From CAVRXT01 sp963725655 (GTDB taxonomy: Bacteria > Acidobacteriota > Terriglobia > Acidiferrales > UBA7541): a stretch of 64,000 bases of DNA. The translations under genes were made by a program, and so were the position numbers. Shown here one piece after another: positions 1-8,878 of the stretch. Where the stretch lies: the NCBI GenBank assembly GCA_963725655.1, contig CAVRYY010000001.1, forward strand, positions 558,001 through 622,000. Reading direction: 5' to 3'. Numbering within the stretch: the first letter of the stretch is position 1; the number at the start of each line of letters is the position of its first letter. Under the pieces are notes generated by a model, which was not told where the DNA came from, did not search any database, and was given only the letters and a program-made list of their open reading frames with translations.

Positions 1-1107
1 GCCCATCTGTTCCAAACGCGCAGGATCGTTGCGCAGCGAGCGAACCGCGTCGGCGACCCCCTGCGGATCGTCGGGATGAGCGGTGAGACCGCATCCGGAT
101 TCGCGGACGATTTGCGCGGCGTCCGTTTCCGGAGTGCTGACCACCAGTACCGGGCGGCCTGCGGCGAGAATCGAATACATTTTGCTGGGCACTACCACGC
201 CTTCGAGTCCGGGCTTCACGGTAATCACTTGCAGATCGCCGGCAGCCATGACGTTGGGCACCTGGTTGAACGGGCGGAAGGGAAGGAAGCGCACGTTGTC
301 CAAGCCTTGGGCGGACTCCTGGATGCGCGCGCGATTGGCGCCGTCGCCGACGAAAATCAGGCCGGTGGATTCTTCTTTCAGGAGCGCCGCGGCTTTCACG
401 AGAGTGGTCCAAGCGCCGTAGAAACCGAGGTTTCCAGCGTGGACCAGGGTGAATTGGAAGCCGCAGCGAATTTCCTGAGTGATCGGGTCGTGGGGCGGTG
501 GCTGGGGGCCAGCGGCGCCGGTTCCATCGCGAACCACGACCACGCGGGCGGGATCGACGCCTTTGGCGATGATGCGGGCGCGCATGTCTTCGCCGAGCAC
601 GATCACCCGTGCGGCGCTGCGCAGCGCCCAGCGATGCATGTTTTCCCAGCGCGTTACCCAAGGGCCGGCATTGACGATGTCACCGCCGAGCGCCATGTCC
701 GGATACATGTCGCGAATGTTGTAGACGAACGGCCGGTTCAGGAGCCCAGCCACCAAGGCGCCGGCAATTCCTTCGATGGGCGGATCCGTCATGGCCAGCA
801 CCAAGTCGGTGCGCATGCTCAGGGCGTGCGGGACGGCTAGAGCCAGGTAGGAAAGATAATTGGCGACGCGGCGCTTCATTTTATGGCGCGGGTAATCGGT
901 GGAGCCGACGCATTCGACGGTGACGCCATTGCGGATGGTCGTTCGCAACCATGCGAAGCGGTAGTGGTGCTCCGGGTCGTAGGATGGCCGTCCGGCGACT
1001 ACGGTTACCTGGTGGCGCTGGGCGATAGCTTCAGCCACCATGGCGGCCATCTTGGCGGTGGCGGAAGTGTCTGGCGGGTAATATTCGTTTAACAGAAGGA
1101 CGTGCAA
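1..1107 (-). CDS. Glycosyltransferase family 4 (WbuB/WcaI-like), 3' end cut by window
   Basis: This is a GT-B glycosyltransferase that probably transfers a sugar from a nucleotide-sugar donor to a lipid-linked glycan at the cytoplasmic membrane face. It reads open for 369 codons from a TTG start at 1107 to the window edge, so only a short C-terminus is missing. TTG is chosen because AGGTG lies 8 bases upstream and the protein begins at once with the family's first strand (LHVLLLNEYYPPDTSATA). The acceptor-domain end NIRDMYPDMA, the donor-domain start LVHAGNLG, and the segment LEGVVVPSKMYSILAAGRP are typical of the WbuB branch of GT4. It lies 51 bases downstream of the carbamoyltransferase on the same strand and probably shares its transcript. 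The sugar and acceptor cannot be read from sequence. Confidence 0.85.
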   Translation of the reverse strand, partial: MHVLLLNEYYPPDTSATAKMAAMVAEAIAQRHQVTVVAGRPSYDPEHHYRFAWLRTTIRNGVTVECVGSTDYPRHKMKRRVANYLSYLALAVPHALSMRTDLVLAMTDPPIEGIAGALVAGLLNRPFVYNIRDMYPDMALGGDIVNAGPWVTRWENMHRWALRSAARVIVLGEDMRARIIAKGVDPARVVVVRDGTGAAGPQPPPHDPITQEIRCGFQFTLVHAGNLGFYGAWTTLVKAAALLKEESTGLIFVGDGANRARIQESAQGLDNVRFLPFRPFNQVPNVMAAGDLQVITVKPGLEGVVVPSKMYSILAAGRPVLVVSTPETDAAQIVRESGCGLTAHPDDPQGVADAVRSLRNDPARLEQMG

Positions 1108-1158
1108 AGTGGTTCACCTGATTGGGGTGTTTTCGTCCGCGTGCGTTCCGGGAAGGGG

Positions 1159-2916
1159 TTACGCACCGGCGGCCGGGGATTTCTTTTCGAGAATGTGATT
1201 GCCCATTACGAGCACGTCCATTTTGGTGCGCAGGAAACAATCCAGGGCTTCTTCCAAACGGCAGACGATCGGTTCATTTTCGTTGAAGGATGTATTGAGG
1301 AGCACGGGAACGCCGGTCTGGTTGCCGAATTCGCGAATCAAGCGCCAGTACAGCGGATGGTGCTGGCGGCTGACGGTTTGCAGGCGGGCGGTGCCGTCGA
1401 CGTGGGTGGGCGCGGGAATTACAGAGCGCTTTTCCGGGCGCACCGGGTAAGCGAAGGTCATGAACGGCGAAGGATCGGTGCGCTCGAAAAATTCGCCGGT
1501 AGCTTCTTCGATCACCGAGGGAGCGAAGGGGCGGAAGGTTTCGCGGTGCTTGATGCGCTGGTTCAGAATGTCTTTCATGTCGGCGCGGCGAGGATCGGCG
1601 AGGATGCTGCGATTGCCCAGCGCGCGCGGGCCCCATTCGGCGCGACCCTGAAACCAACCGATCACTTTTCCGGCGGCGATGTGTTTGGCGGTTTCCTGCA
1701 ACATGAGTTCTTCGGGGAATTCGTCGATTTTGAGATCGCCATTGGCGACATTGCGGGCGGCGATTAGGCGCGCAACGTCCTGCGGCGCAAAGCCCGGGCC
1801 CCATCCGGCGTGTTCCATGGTAAAGGTGCGGGGATTGCCGAGAACTTCGTGATAGACGGCGTAGGCGGCGCCGACAGCGAGGCCTGCATCGCCCGCGGCG
1901 GGCTGAACGTAGACGCGTTCGAAGGATGAGGCGTCGAAAATTTTGCCGTTGGCGACGCAATTGAAGGCTACGCCGCCGGCGAGGCACAGATTTTTCTGTC
2001 CGGTGGATTTGGCGAGCGCGGCGATGTGCGCCAGCAGAACCTCTTCGAGGCGCGCCTGGAGGCTGGCGGCGATATCGCGATGGCGCTTTTCGACGGGCTG
2101 GTCGGGCTTGCGCGCGGGGCCCAGCAGTTTTTCCAGTTGAGAGGAAAACATCGGGCTGATTACCGGAGTTTTGCCGGCATCCTTCCAGGTCATGTCGGCG
2201 CCTTCGCGCTGGTGGATGAAGTAGTCGAGATTGAGGCGGAAGAAATTGGTGGGATGGGTATGGACGATTTTGCGGAAGGCGTCCATATACGCGGGCTCGC
2301 CGTAGGCAGCCAGGCCCATCACTTTGAATTCATCGCCGAAGCGCAGGAACCCCAGGTATTGGGAGAGCGCGGTGTAATAGATGCCGAGAGAATGGGGGAA
2401 AACCACCGAGCCGAGCTGGCGGACGTTGGTGCCTTCGCCGGAGGCCCACATGGCGCTGGCGAAATCGCCGAGGCCGTCAGCGGAGAGAACCGCGGCGGTA
2501 TCGAAGGGAGAAACGTGGAAAGTGCTGGCGAGATGCGCACGGTGATGTTCGATGCGATGGAATTGCGCGCGGAATGACTCGCGCGAGACGCCGAGGCCGT
2601 CGGCCAGGTCTTCCTTAATTCCCGCCGAGCGAGCCATCACTTTGGTGCGATTCATGGCGAAGCGCGGCATGCGCAGGGCGAAGCGGAGCTTGGTGCCGAC
2701 GCGGGCCCAGGGATCGCGGGGGATGACCACGTGGTCCACTTGGCCGAGGGTGACGCCAGCCTGAGCCAGGCAGAAGCGCACCGCTTCCACCGGCAAGCCC
2801 GCGGCGTATTTGACGCGGTTGAAGCGCTCTTCCTCGACGGCGGCGATGAGCTTGCCGTCAACGACGATGGCCGCCGAAGCGTTGGGGTGATAGGCGTTAA
2901 TTCCCAGGATGATCAT
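1159..2916 (-). CDS. Carbamoyltransferase, NodU/CmcH family
   Basis: This 585-residue protein is predicted to transfer a carbamoyl group from carbamoyl phosphate to a hydroxyl, with ATP, as NodU does on Nod factors and CmcH on cephalosporins. The N-terminal Kae1/YrdC-like ASKHA domain begins MIILGINAYHPNASAAI. It carries the metal-binding HxxxH as HHRAH (residues 124-128). The C-terminal domain has the family signature QGRAEWGPRALG (about 423-434) and LLNTSFNENEPIV near the end. Length is normal for the family. The ATG at 2916 has AGGAACC just upstream. In this glycosyltransferase cluster the substrate is most likely a sugar hydroxyl of the polysaccharide, which is inference. It follows the AsnB-like gene on the same strand. 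Confidence 0.9.
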   Translation of the reverse strand: MIILGINAYHPNASAAIVVDGKLIAAVEEERFNRVKYAAGLPVEAVRFCLAQAGVTLGQVDHVVIPRDPWARVGTKLRFALRMPRFAMNRTKVMARSAGIKEDLADGLGVSRESFRAQFHRIEHHRAHLASTFHVSPFDTAAVLSADGLGDFASAMWASGEGTNVRQLGSVVFPHSLGIYYTALSQYLGFLRFGDEFKVMGLAAYGEPAYMDAFRKIVHTHPTNFFRLNLDYFIHQREGADMTWKDAGKTPVISPMFSSQLEKLLGPARKPDQPVEKRHRDIAASLQARLEEVLLAHIAALAKSTGQKNLCLAGGVAFNCVANGKIFDASSFERVYVQPAAGDAGLAVGAAYAVYHEVLGNPRTFTMEHAGWGPGFAPQDVARLIAARNVANGDLKIDEFPEELMLQETAKHIAAGKVIGWFQGRAEWGPRALGNRSILADPRRADMKDILNQRIKHRETFRPFAPSVIEEATGEFFERTDPSPFMTFAYPVRPEKRSVIPAPTHVDGTARLQTVSRQHHPLYWRLIREFGNQTGVPVLLNTSFNENEPIVCRLEEALDCFLRTKMDVLVMGNHILEKKSPAAGA

Positions 2917-2982
2917 CGGTTCCTATATTTGCAGAAAATGGAGCGATTTCGGTATGGATTGATTCCTATATTTTCAAGGCAG

Positions 2983-4947
2983 TCACATGGGGACGGCGGT
3001 GGTGCTCCGTTCGCGCACGTTGGAAGCGGTGCTGCCGGCGGCCAGATTCTTTTTTACCCACTCATTGAGAACGAAAAGGCTCCAGGGGCGCGACCAGGTG
3101 GTTTTTTGCGCGACGAAGTCTTTCCAGACGACTTGCGCCGAGCTGCCAGGAATCAGCGGCTCAAGGAGCGGCGACCATTCCGAAAAGCTCGTGGCGACGC
3201 GGGATTGCAATGGGCCGCGCAGCCAGCGCGCCCATGGGAATGTGAAAGTGCGCTTCTTGCGCGCGGTCACTTCGCGGGGCAACAGCTCCCCCAGTGCTTC
3301 GATCAGCAGGGCCTTGGGAATACCACCGCGCGTTTTTTCGGCGGCGGGGAGTGAGAGAGCGAATTCGACCAGCCGGTGATCGAGGAAGGGCACACGGACT
3401 TCCAGGGAATTGGCCATGCTCATTGCGTCGGTATCGCGCAGCAGGGTGTTGGACATGTAGGACCGCAGTTCGAGCAGCGAGACCGCGAAAAACGGATCGC
3501 GCGATTCCGCCAGTTGCGCCTGGGCCTCCATCCGCTTCCACCACGCCGATGCGCGCCAGCCATTGTCTTCCCGCAACATGGCGCGAGCCTGGCGGGGCGA
3601 AAAAAGGCCGCGGGTGAAGAAATACGGGTGAGGCAGAGCCGAGGGTTCGATCCAAGCCCCGGCAATTTTTCGCGCCCAGTCGCGGCGTCCGGCGGCGCCG
3701 ACGAATGCAGAGGCGATACCTACCCGGGCTGGCTTGGGAACAAACCGAGCCGCGGAGGCGAGAGCGCCGATGCGAGGAGCGGTGCGAAAGGTGGGGTAGC
3801 CGCCGAAGAGTTCATCGCTGCCGAGGCCGGACAGAGCCACCTTTAAGCCGGCCTGACGAGCGGCCCAGGATACGAAGTAGGTGTTGATGCCGTCCATGCT
3901 GGGAAGGTCGAACGCGCCCAGCGCTTCTTCCAGGCGCTCGAGAGTTTCTTCACCGGAGAGTAAGAACTGGCGATGGTGGGTGCCCAGGCGGTTTGCGGTG
4001 GATTGGGCAACCTCCGCTTCGCTGAAATCGATTTCGGGAAAAATCACGGTGAAGGACTGAATGTCGCGGTGTTCGCGGCAGGCGAGAGCGGCGAGGGCGG
4101 TGGAGTCGATTCCGCTGCTCAGAAAAATGCCCAGCGGGACGTCGGCGATCAGGTGCTCGCGCACGGAGCTTTCCAGAAGCGAGCGCAGGTGCTGCGCGGG
4201 CGCGGCTCCCGCTGCAGCGGACCGGGCTTCGATGGCGTGATGCGGATCTTCCACGTTCCAGTAAGGCTTCGGCTGCGGCGCTGCGGATTGTTTTCCCTGG
4301 GGAATTTCCATCCAGTGCCCCGGGGGAAGTGAATGGATGCCCTCGACCAAGGTTGCCGGTTCGGCGAGCGAGCCGAATAGCAAATAAGAAGGCAGAGCCG
4401 ACGACGAGAGCTTCGCAGGAATCAGGCCGGTCGCGAGCAGCGCACGCACTTCGGAGGCGAATAGGAACGCTCCGTCCGCCACCGCATAGTAGAGAGGCTT
4501 AATTCCCAAACGATCGCGCGCCAGCAAAATCCGCGTAATCGGACCCGTGGGACCATCCGGCATTTCCAAAAGGGCGAAAGCGAACATTCCCCGGAGATGC
4601 TGTAGGAAGCCGCTGCCCCAGGCTTCGTAGGCGTGCACGACGGTCTCGGTATCGGAGTTGGTTCGAAATATGTGACCGAGGGATTGCAGCTCGCGGCGCA
4701 GATCTTTGAAATTATAGACCTCGCCGTTGTAGAAAATGGCGAGGGTGCCGGATTCGTTCCACATCGGCTGATTCCCACCGGGGAGATCGATGATGCTTAG
4801 GCGGCGCATACCAACGCCGGTGGAGGCAGCGATCAGCGAACCTTCGCCGTCGGGCCCGCGATGCACCAGCGCGTCCAACATACGGCGCACCAGCGCCTGG
4901 GTGTGGTTGGGATGTTCGACGCCGACAACTCCACAAATGCCGCACAT
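2983..4947 (-). CDS. Asparagine synthase (glutamine-hydrolysing)-like amidotransferase
   Basis: This 654-aa class-II glutamine amidotransferase is fused to an asparagine-synthetase ATP-pyrophosphatase domain. Cys2 is the glutaminase nucleophile (MCGICGVVG), followed by RGPDGEG (30-36) and the glutamine-site segment YNGEVYNF (73-80). The synthetase PP-loop reads SSGIDST (277-283) and LSGLGSDELFGGYP follows. True AsnB makes asparagine from aspartate. Copies inside polysaccharide clusters, including those of exosortase/PEP-CTERM type, are thought to amidate glycan or other acids instead. Here the gene lies 66 bases upstream of the carbamoyltransferase within a glycosyltransferase island, so a glycan-modifying role is plausible but unproven. 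Confidence 0.88.
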   Translation of the reverse strand: MCGICGVVGVEHPNHTQALVRRMLDALVHRGPDGEGSLIAASTGVGMRRLSIIDLPGGNQPMWNESGTLAIFYNGEVYNFKDLRRELQSLGHIFRTNSDTETVVHAYEAWGSGFLQHLRGMFAFALLEMPDGPTGPITRILLARDRLGIKPLYYAVADGAFLFASEVRALLATGLIPAKLSSSALPSYLLFGSLAEPATLVEGIHSLPPGHWMEIPQGKQSAAPQPKPYWNVEDPHHAIEARSAAAGAAPAQHLRSLLESSVREHLIADVPLGIFLSSGIDSTALAALACREHRDIQSFTVIFPEIDFSEAEVAQSTANRLGTHHRQFLLSGEETLERLEEALGAFDLPSMDGINTYFVSWAARQAGLKVALSGLGSDELFGGYPTFRTAPRIGALASAARFVPKPARVGIASAFVGAAGRRDWARKIAGAWIEPSALPHPYFFTRGLFSPRQARAMLREDNGWRASAWWKRMEAQAQLAESRDPFFAVSLLELRSYMSNTLLRDTDAMSMANSLEVRVPFLDHRLVEFALSLPAAEKTRGGIPKALLIEALGELLPREVTARKKRTFTFPWARWLRGPLQSRVATSFSEWSPLLEPLIPGSSAQVVWKDFVAQKTTWSRPWSLFVLNEWVKKNLAAGSTASNVRERSTTAVPM

Positions 4948-5116
4948 GAGGTGATTTCTTCCGGTAATTAGAGTAAAGGATGGCCGTCCGGCGCGCCCTA
5001 AGGCTCCCGGTAAGATGGCCCGTTAGCAGCCAGTATATCGCGAAACAATTCGAAATGCCGCGCCGGCGGCAAGTGTGGCCGGACGATATGTGAGTGAGAG
5101 GGGTGGGACGGGCCCA

Positions 5117-6112
5117 TCAGTTCTGAGTTTGGGTATCGTCACCCTGCAACCACATGGCGCCAATGCGAGCGAGGTGGGTGCGCATCCGAGAGGTGCGCAG
5201 GCCCAAACGCTTTTCGGCGTACCAGCGAAGAGCGACGCGGAATAACAGCAAAAACACGAAAATGACGAACGATAAAATCATGGCACCGAAGGATTCGCGT
5301 TCCACCAGCATGGTCCAAAATAGCGAGTCCGACCAAGTGGGCCAGTAAGAGGCGATGCGCCGCAACGGGCGCCCGATCAGCGGGATTCTGGCCAAACGCA
5401 CGCGCTCAGTGCGATCGTAGCGGTAGAACCTGAGATCGTAGCCGGGAATATTCTGTGTGGCGAGGGCGAGGGTAGCCGGATCGCGCAGTTCGTTGCTGGA
5501 AAGCAGATGCCCGGCAGAATCGCGCATGATGGTGCGGAACAGCGGGTCCACGATGATCCACTTTCCATCCACCTGGACTTCGGCGACAACGTGCCAAACT
5601 TTCAGGCCCGAGGGGTCCATTAGCAAGAGGCGCCGCGCAGAGAGGCCGCTACTGCGGGCGACGTTGATGAAAGCGTTGGTGGCGGTGCCACAAACGCGAA
5701 GAAGATCGTGATAATTGAGTGTTTCCTCGGGATCGCGAGGGTTCACTTCCATGGAACCAGCGGCGGGGCGGTGCGGACCGTTGTTCATCCACCCCAGGAT
5801 GCTCTCGATCTTTTCCACCGGAGTAGCGGGCACCGGGACGGTGGCATCGGAAAACCCACGCAGATAAACGCGAGTGTTTTCCTCCCAGGCGATCGAGTAG
5901 CAGACCAGTCCCAGAGCGAGCAGCAGAAGAATGTTGGTCGCTTCCCACAGCCACGGGAACACCCGATGGTCCGATCGGGATGAAGATGACATAGCGGGTT
6001 CCGGTCCGGGTTTCGGAAGGCCGTTTGGTTCCTCTTCCTTGGCCGACGATGCAGCGGACGCACCCGATGAACTTATTGAGAGGGACTTACTTTCACTAAT
6101 TGTCAGTGGCAT
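5117..6112 (-). CDS. Membrane protein with transglutaminase-like (cysteine protease fold) domain
   Basis: This 331-aa protein starts with a Ser-rich, low-complexity cytoplasmic stretch (1-50). A hydrophobic segment follows at about 57-76, then a globular domain, a second hydrophobic segment (about 275-295), and a basic tail. The middle domain shows the transglutaminase-like triad order: Cys141 in LRVCGTATNAF, His174 in KVWHVVAEV and Asp189 in WIIVDP. The core would lie between the two membrane segments, probably in the periplasm. Such domains in polysaccharide loci may act as peptidases or acyltransferases, but the substrate is unknown. Met41 is an alternative start that would remove most of the low-complexity stretch. 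Confidence 0.72.
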   Translation of the reverse strand: MPLTISESKSLSISSSGASAASSAKEEEPNGLPKPGPEPAMSSSSRSDHRVFPWLWEATNILLLLALGLVCYSIAWEENTRVYLRGFSDATVPVPATPVEKIESILGWMNNGPHRPAAGSMEVNPRDPEETLNYHDLLRVCGTATNAFINVARSSGLSARRLLLMDPSGLKVWHVVAEVQVDGKWIIVDPLFRTIMRDSAGHLLSSNELRDPATLALATQNIPGYDLRFYRYDRTERVRLARIPLIGRPLRRIASYWPTWSDSLFWTMLVERESFGAMILSFVIFVFLLLFRVALRWYAEKRLGLRTSRMRTHLARIGAMWLQGDDTQTQN

Positions 6113-6234
6113 GCGGGGCCTAGAGAGCAGGTTGCTGGTTCACTTCCGAACAATAACCACCTGCAATCATATTTCGTTTCCCGGCAAAAATGAAACTCAA
6201 TATCTGGATGTTCTGGATCAGGCACGGTGGACCC

Positions 6235-7365
6235 TCAGGAACCGGCACTCGGGGAACTGCGAGTAGAAAGCAAGAGTTCGGACAGGCGCGACTCAAACTG
6301 GCCAAAAACAAAATTGGCCCGGACATGTTGGGCCGCGCGCCGGCCCATGGCCGTCCGCAGGGAATCGTCTTGCAGGAGATTGCCGATTACCGTGGCCAGA
6401 CGCGCCACGTCCCCGTGGGTCACCAGGTATCCGGTGTCGCCGTCCTGAATGATGTCGGGAGTGCCGCCGTGCGCGCCACCGATGGTGGGTTTCCCGAGGG
6501 CCATCGCCTCAACGAAAACGTAACCAAAGCCTTCGCCGGCGCTGGGAAGCGCGAAGACGTCGCATCGGGCGAAACACGCGACCAAATCGGGGCGGGACAG
6601 TCCCCGCAGGAAAATGACGGAATCCGCCACGCCGGCTTCTCGCGCCAGAGCTTCGAGGCGAGGCCGATCGTCGCCATCGCCGACCGCAACCAGAGAAACG
6701 TTTCGAACCTGCCGCTGCAGTTCGGGAAGGGCCTGGATCAGGTGATCCAAGCCCTTGTAGCGTTCGTTGGCTGCCCATCGGCCCACCGAGAGAATGATCC
6801 TTCCGTCCGGAAATCCTTGCGGCGGGGGCGGGCCAGGCGCGGATTCGGCAAGTTCCATGAATTCCGGGTCAAGCGACAGCGGAATGTGAAAAACCCGGTC
6901 GCTGGCGACATGTTGCACGCTGACCAGTTTTTGAGCGGTGAAGGTGCTGCAGGAGGTGACCGCGGACGCACGGCGCAGTGCGGCGCGCCGCAGGGGCGGC
7001 AAAGTTTCCCAAACGTCGATTCCGTAGGTCATCACCACGACGCGCAAACGGGGCGAGAGCAGCCGCATCGCCGTCGCCACTGGTGCCAGATTGGGATGAT
7101 TTGCGAGCACCACGCCAGGCCCGCGCGCGGCCAGCTTGAGGGCGGCCAAGACGAACCGAGGCTTGGACCTGCCAAAACCCTGGAATTCATAATCCTGTGC
7201 GGCGACGGTAAGTCGATGAGTTCCCGGTGGATCGTTGAGGCTCAGCAGGGAAACCGATGAGCCTTGCCGCCGCGCCAAGCCCGCCAGCACAGCGGCCGTC
7301 TGCCGCGCCGCGTATTGAATGCCGCCGTTGGATAGTAGGTCGGTGAACAATCCTGCGATCATCAC
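6235..7365 (-). CDS. Glycosyltransferase family 4
   Basis: This 376-aa retaining GT-B glycosyltransferase is probably cytoplasmic and membrane-associated. The N-terminal domain begins AGLFTDLLSNGGIQ, the usual acceptor-side glycine loop. The donor domain starts at IILSVGRWAANERYKGLDHLI. The EX7E nucleotide-sugar motif is EGFGYVFVE, followed by AMALGKPTIGGAHGG. Length is standard for GT4. Translation may begin at the GTG at 7365 or the ATG one codon later, and no Shine-Dalgarno sequence is obvious. The gene belongs to the minus-strand polysaccharide block that continues with the transglutaminase-like gene. Donor and acceptor cannot be inferred. Confidence 0.88.
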   Translation of the reverse strand: MMIAGLFTDLLSNGGIQYAARQTAAVLAGLARRQGSSVSLLSLNDPPGTHRLTVAAQDYEFQGFGRSKPRFVLAALKLAARGPGVVLANHPNLAPVATAMRLLSPRLRVVVMTYGIDVWETLPPLRRAALRRASAVTSCSTFTAQKLVSVQHVASDRVFHIPLSLDPEFMELAESAPGPPPPQGFPDGRIILSVGRWAANERYKGLDHLIQALPELQRQVRNVSLVAVGDGDDRPRLEALAREAGVADSVIFLRGLSRPDLVACFARCDVFALPSAGEGFGYVFVEAMALGKPTIGGAHGGTPDIIQDGDTGYLVTHGDVARLATVIGNLLQDDSLRTAMGRRAAQHVRANFVFGQFESRLSELLLSTRSSPSAGS

Positions 7366-7496
7366 GATGATTTTAGCGGGAATTGGGGTGCCGCGCTTGG
7401 ATTTGGCCGGTGGCAGCTCGAAAGGGGAATGCCCCGTGTCTGGGGCTATTACGTCCGGGGTGCCTGGCCGGAGACGTGTTTTGGGAGCTGAATTTC

Positions 7497-7524
7497 TTGA
7501 CTCCTATATGGAACTCGATATAGT
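7497..7524 (+). promoter_or_regulatory. Sigma-70-type promoter for the 108-aa protein gene
   Basis: TTGACT (7497-7502) and TATAGT (7519-7524) are separated by 16 bases, a good match to a housekeeping promoter. Transcription would start near 7531. That leaves a leader of about 130 nt before the ATG at 7664, with small hairpins such as CGCCTCTTGAGGCG. Confidence 0.55.
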
Positions 7525-7663
7525 CACGCTCGCATCGCCTCTTGAGGCGGTGGCTAGGCCATGCGGCCGGGTAGAACGAGGCGAGACCCTCTCTCCCGAT
7601 TGTGTGATGCGGCCCTCGCAGTTCGGTTCCATTTCGCAATTTAATCAAAAGAGGAGGAGTTCA

Positions 7664-7990
7664 ATGGCAAGTCCTGGGCACGCGCTAAAGACCACCGGGA
7701 TGCGGGTGGTGGTGGTGAAGACGGACGATGTTGCGAGCTATCTGCAGTGGCTAGAGAAGGGCAAAGGAATCATGAACGCCCTTGGAATTACAGGCTCGGT
7801 TCGAGTGTGGCGTGCAACTTTCGCCGGACCCAATGCCGGGAACATTATCGTGGCGATTGAATTTCCAGATTTGAGTGCGTTCGCCGATGCAGAGACCAAA
7901 ATACGAGGCGACAAGAATTATCAGGCGTGGTTAGGGGAAATGGCCAAGAGCCGGACGATCATCTCGGACAGTTTGTACACCGAACTGTAG
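7664..7990 (+). CDS. Small dimeric alpha-beta-barrel-like protein of unknown function
   Basis: This 108-aa soluble protein begins MASPGHALKTTGMRVVVV. The ATG at 7664 is preceded by a strong GAGGAGGAG ribosome-binding site, which decides the start over upstream in-frame codons. The pattern of strands and helices (VVVVKTDDVASYLQWLEKG, then SVRVWRATFAGPNAGNIIVAIEFPDL, then a helix ending near LGEMAKSRTIISDSLYTEL) resembles NIPSNAP or ABM-type dimeric alpha-beta barrels, which range from monooxygenases to stress proteins. No catalytic residue can be assigned. It has its own promoter and a terminator-like hairpin after the stop, so it is probably a single-gene unit unrelated to the surrounding glycan genes. 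Confidence 0.75.
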   Translation: MASPGHALKTTGMRVVVVKTDDVASYLQWLEKGKGIMNALGITGSVRVWRATFAGPNAGNIIVAIEFPDLSAFADAETKIRGDKNYQAWLGEMAKSRTIISDSLYTEL

Positions 7991-8052
7991 ATTTTGTTTC
8001 GCGGGATTGCGTCCCAAACTGCGGCCAGGACGCTCCCGAATGACCAGCGAAA

Positions 8053-8076
8053 AAAGACTCGCCACGGAGAGTCTTT
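8053..8076 (+). terminator. Rho-independent terminator after the 108-aa gene
   Basis: AAAGACTC (8053-8060) pairs perfectly with GAGTCTTT (8069-8076) across an 8-base loop. A pyrimidine-rich tail follows. It lies about 60 bases after the stop codon of the plus-strand gene. Confidence 0.6.
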
Positions 8077-8117
8077 CTTATCGGGGGGGATTTTCGGCCC
8101 CCGAGCATAGTAATGCG

Positions 8118-8137
8118 ACCGCACAAGTGCGGTTTTC
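8118..8137 (+). terminator. Compact hairpin terminator between convergent genes
   Basis: ACCGCACAAGTGCGGT is a perfect inverted repeat followed by TTTT on the plus strand. It ends at the stop codon of the convergent SnoaL-like gene, so it may serve as a second terminator for the plus-strand unit or as a bidirectional one. Confidence 0.5.
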
Positions 8138-8556
8138 TACTTGGGCTGTTGGACGCCGCGTTCCAGTTGACGTTGGTAATCCGCAGCATCGAAGTGGCCT
8201 TGCGACTCAGCGATTAGTCCGTCCTCTCCAATTCTCCACACTTCAAAGCCGCTGATGCGAACCCGCTGCCCCGTGCCGCCCGGTGCGGTGTTGGTGCCCA
8301 GCAACGTCCAGTGATATTCGGCAGCATCGCCACGGATGACGACGTCGTCCATAAAGAGCTGCAGATCTGGAAAGGTGATCATGAAGGACTGCGCGGCGCC
8401 GGCAATGGCGGTTCGACCCGCGGCGGGAGCACCATCATTGATTTGCAGCGACCCGTGCTCGGAGTAAAAGCCAGCTACGCTGGCGGCCTGGTGATTGCAC
8501 CACGCCGAAGTGTAGCGCTTGGCGAACTGTCGCAATTCCGCAATCGCAGGCATCAT
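8137..8556 (-). CDS. SnoaL-like / NTF2-fold protein
   Basis: This 139-aa protein has the NTF2-like alpha+beta cone fold of the SnoaL polyketide-cyclase family. A long N-terminal helix (AELRQFAKRYTSAWCNH) leads into FYSEHGSLQINDG, then GRTAIAGAAQSFMITFPDLQLFMDDVVIRGD, then strands AEYHWTLLGTN and ISGFEVWRIGEDGLIAESQGHFD. Family members are small cyclases, isomerases or ligand-binding proteins, and the specific role is unknown. It is transcribed alone, convergent with the 108-aa gene. It is not obviously part of the polysaccharide pathway around it. Confidence 0.8.
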   Translation of the reverse strand: MMPAIAELRQFAKRYTSAWCNHQAASVAGFYSEHGSLQINDGAPAAGRTAIAGAAQSFMITFPDLQLFMDDVVIRGDAAEYHWTLLGTNTAPGGTGQRVRISGFEVWRIGEDGLIAESQGHFDAADYQRQLERGVQQPK

Positions 8557-8654
8557 CGCGTCGCTCCTGTAAGAGGTCCACCGTTATGCCCATTCTGGTG
8601 CGGAGTATACGCCATCCGAACGCGGCCCTCTTAGCAGGAGCACAGCTGGATTGC

Positions 8655-8684
8655 TTGACACCGGCGAGGGCCTGCCTGTATCGT
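8655..8684 (+). promoter_or_regulatory. Candidate promoter of the GDP-mannose dehydratase-like gene
   Basis: TTGACA (8655-8660) and TATCGT (8679-8684) are 18 bases apart. The leader to the ATG at 8879 would be about 190 nt. It holds the palindrome CTCAGCGCGCTGAG (about 8827-8840). I see no coding sequence in the rest of the 8557-8878 gap. Confidence 0.4.
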
Positions 8685-8878
8685 TTTTTCAGGTCGGTTG
8701 AAGCAGCAGCAACCACGGCTGGGAACGATCAGCATGGACGTCTGGCGCTGAGCTCCATTTCAGGAATCCCGAACCAGATCGCTGGATTTTTTTGGTGTTT
8801 AGGCGCCATCGCGCCTGGATGTACGCTCAGCGCGCTGAGGGATGCGAGGGTTGGCCGCGGTTCTAGGAGAGAAGCTCG

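Noticed and set aside
76..840. Long plus-strand reading frame opposite the first glycosyltransferase
   Set aside because: It lies antisense to a clear GT4 gene and has no family features; high GC favours such shadow frames.
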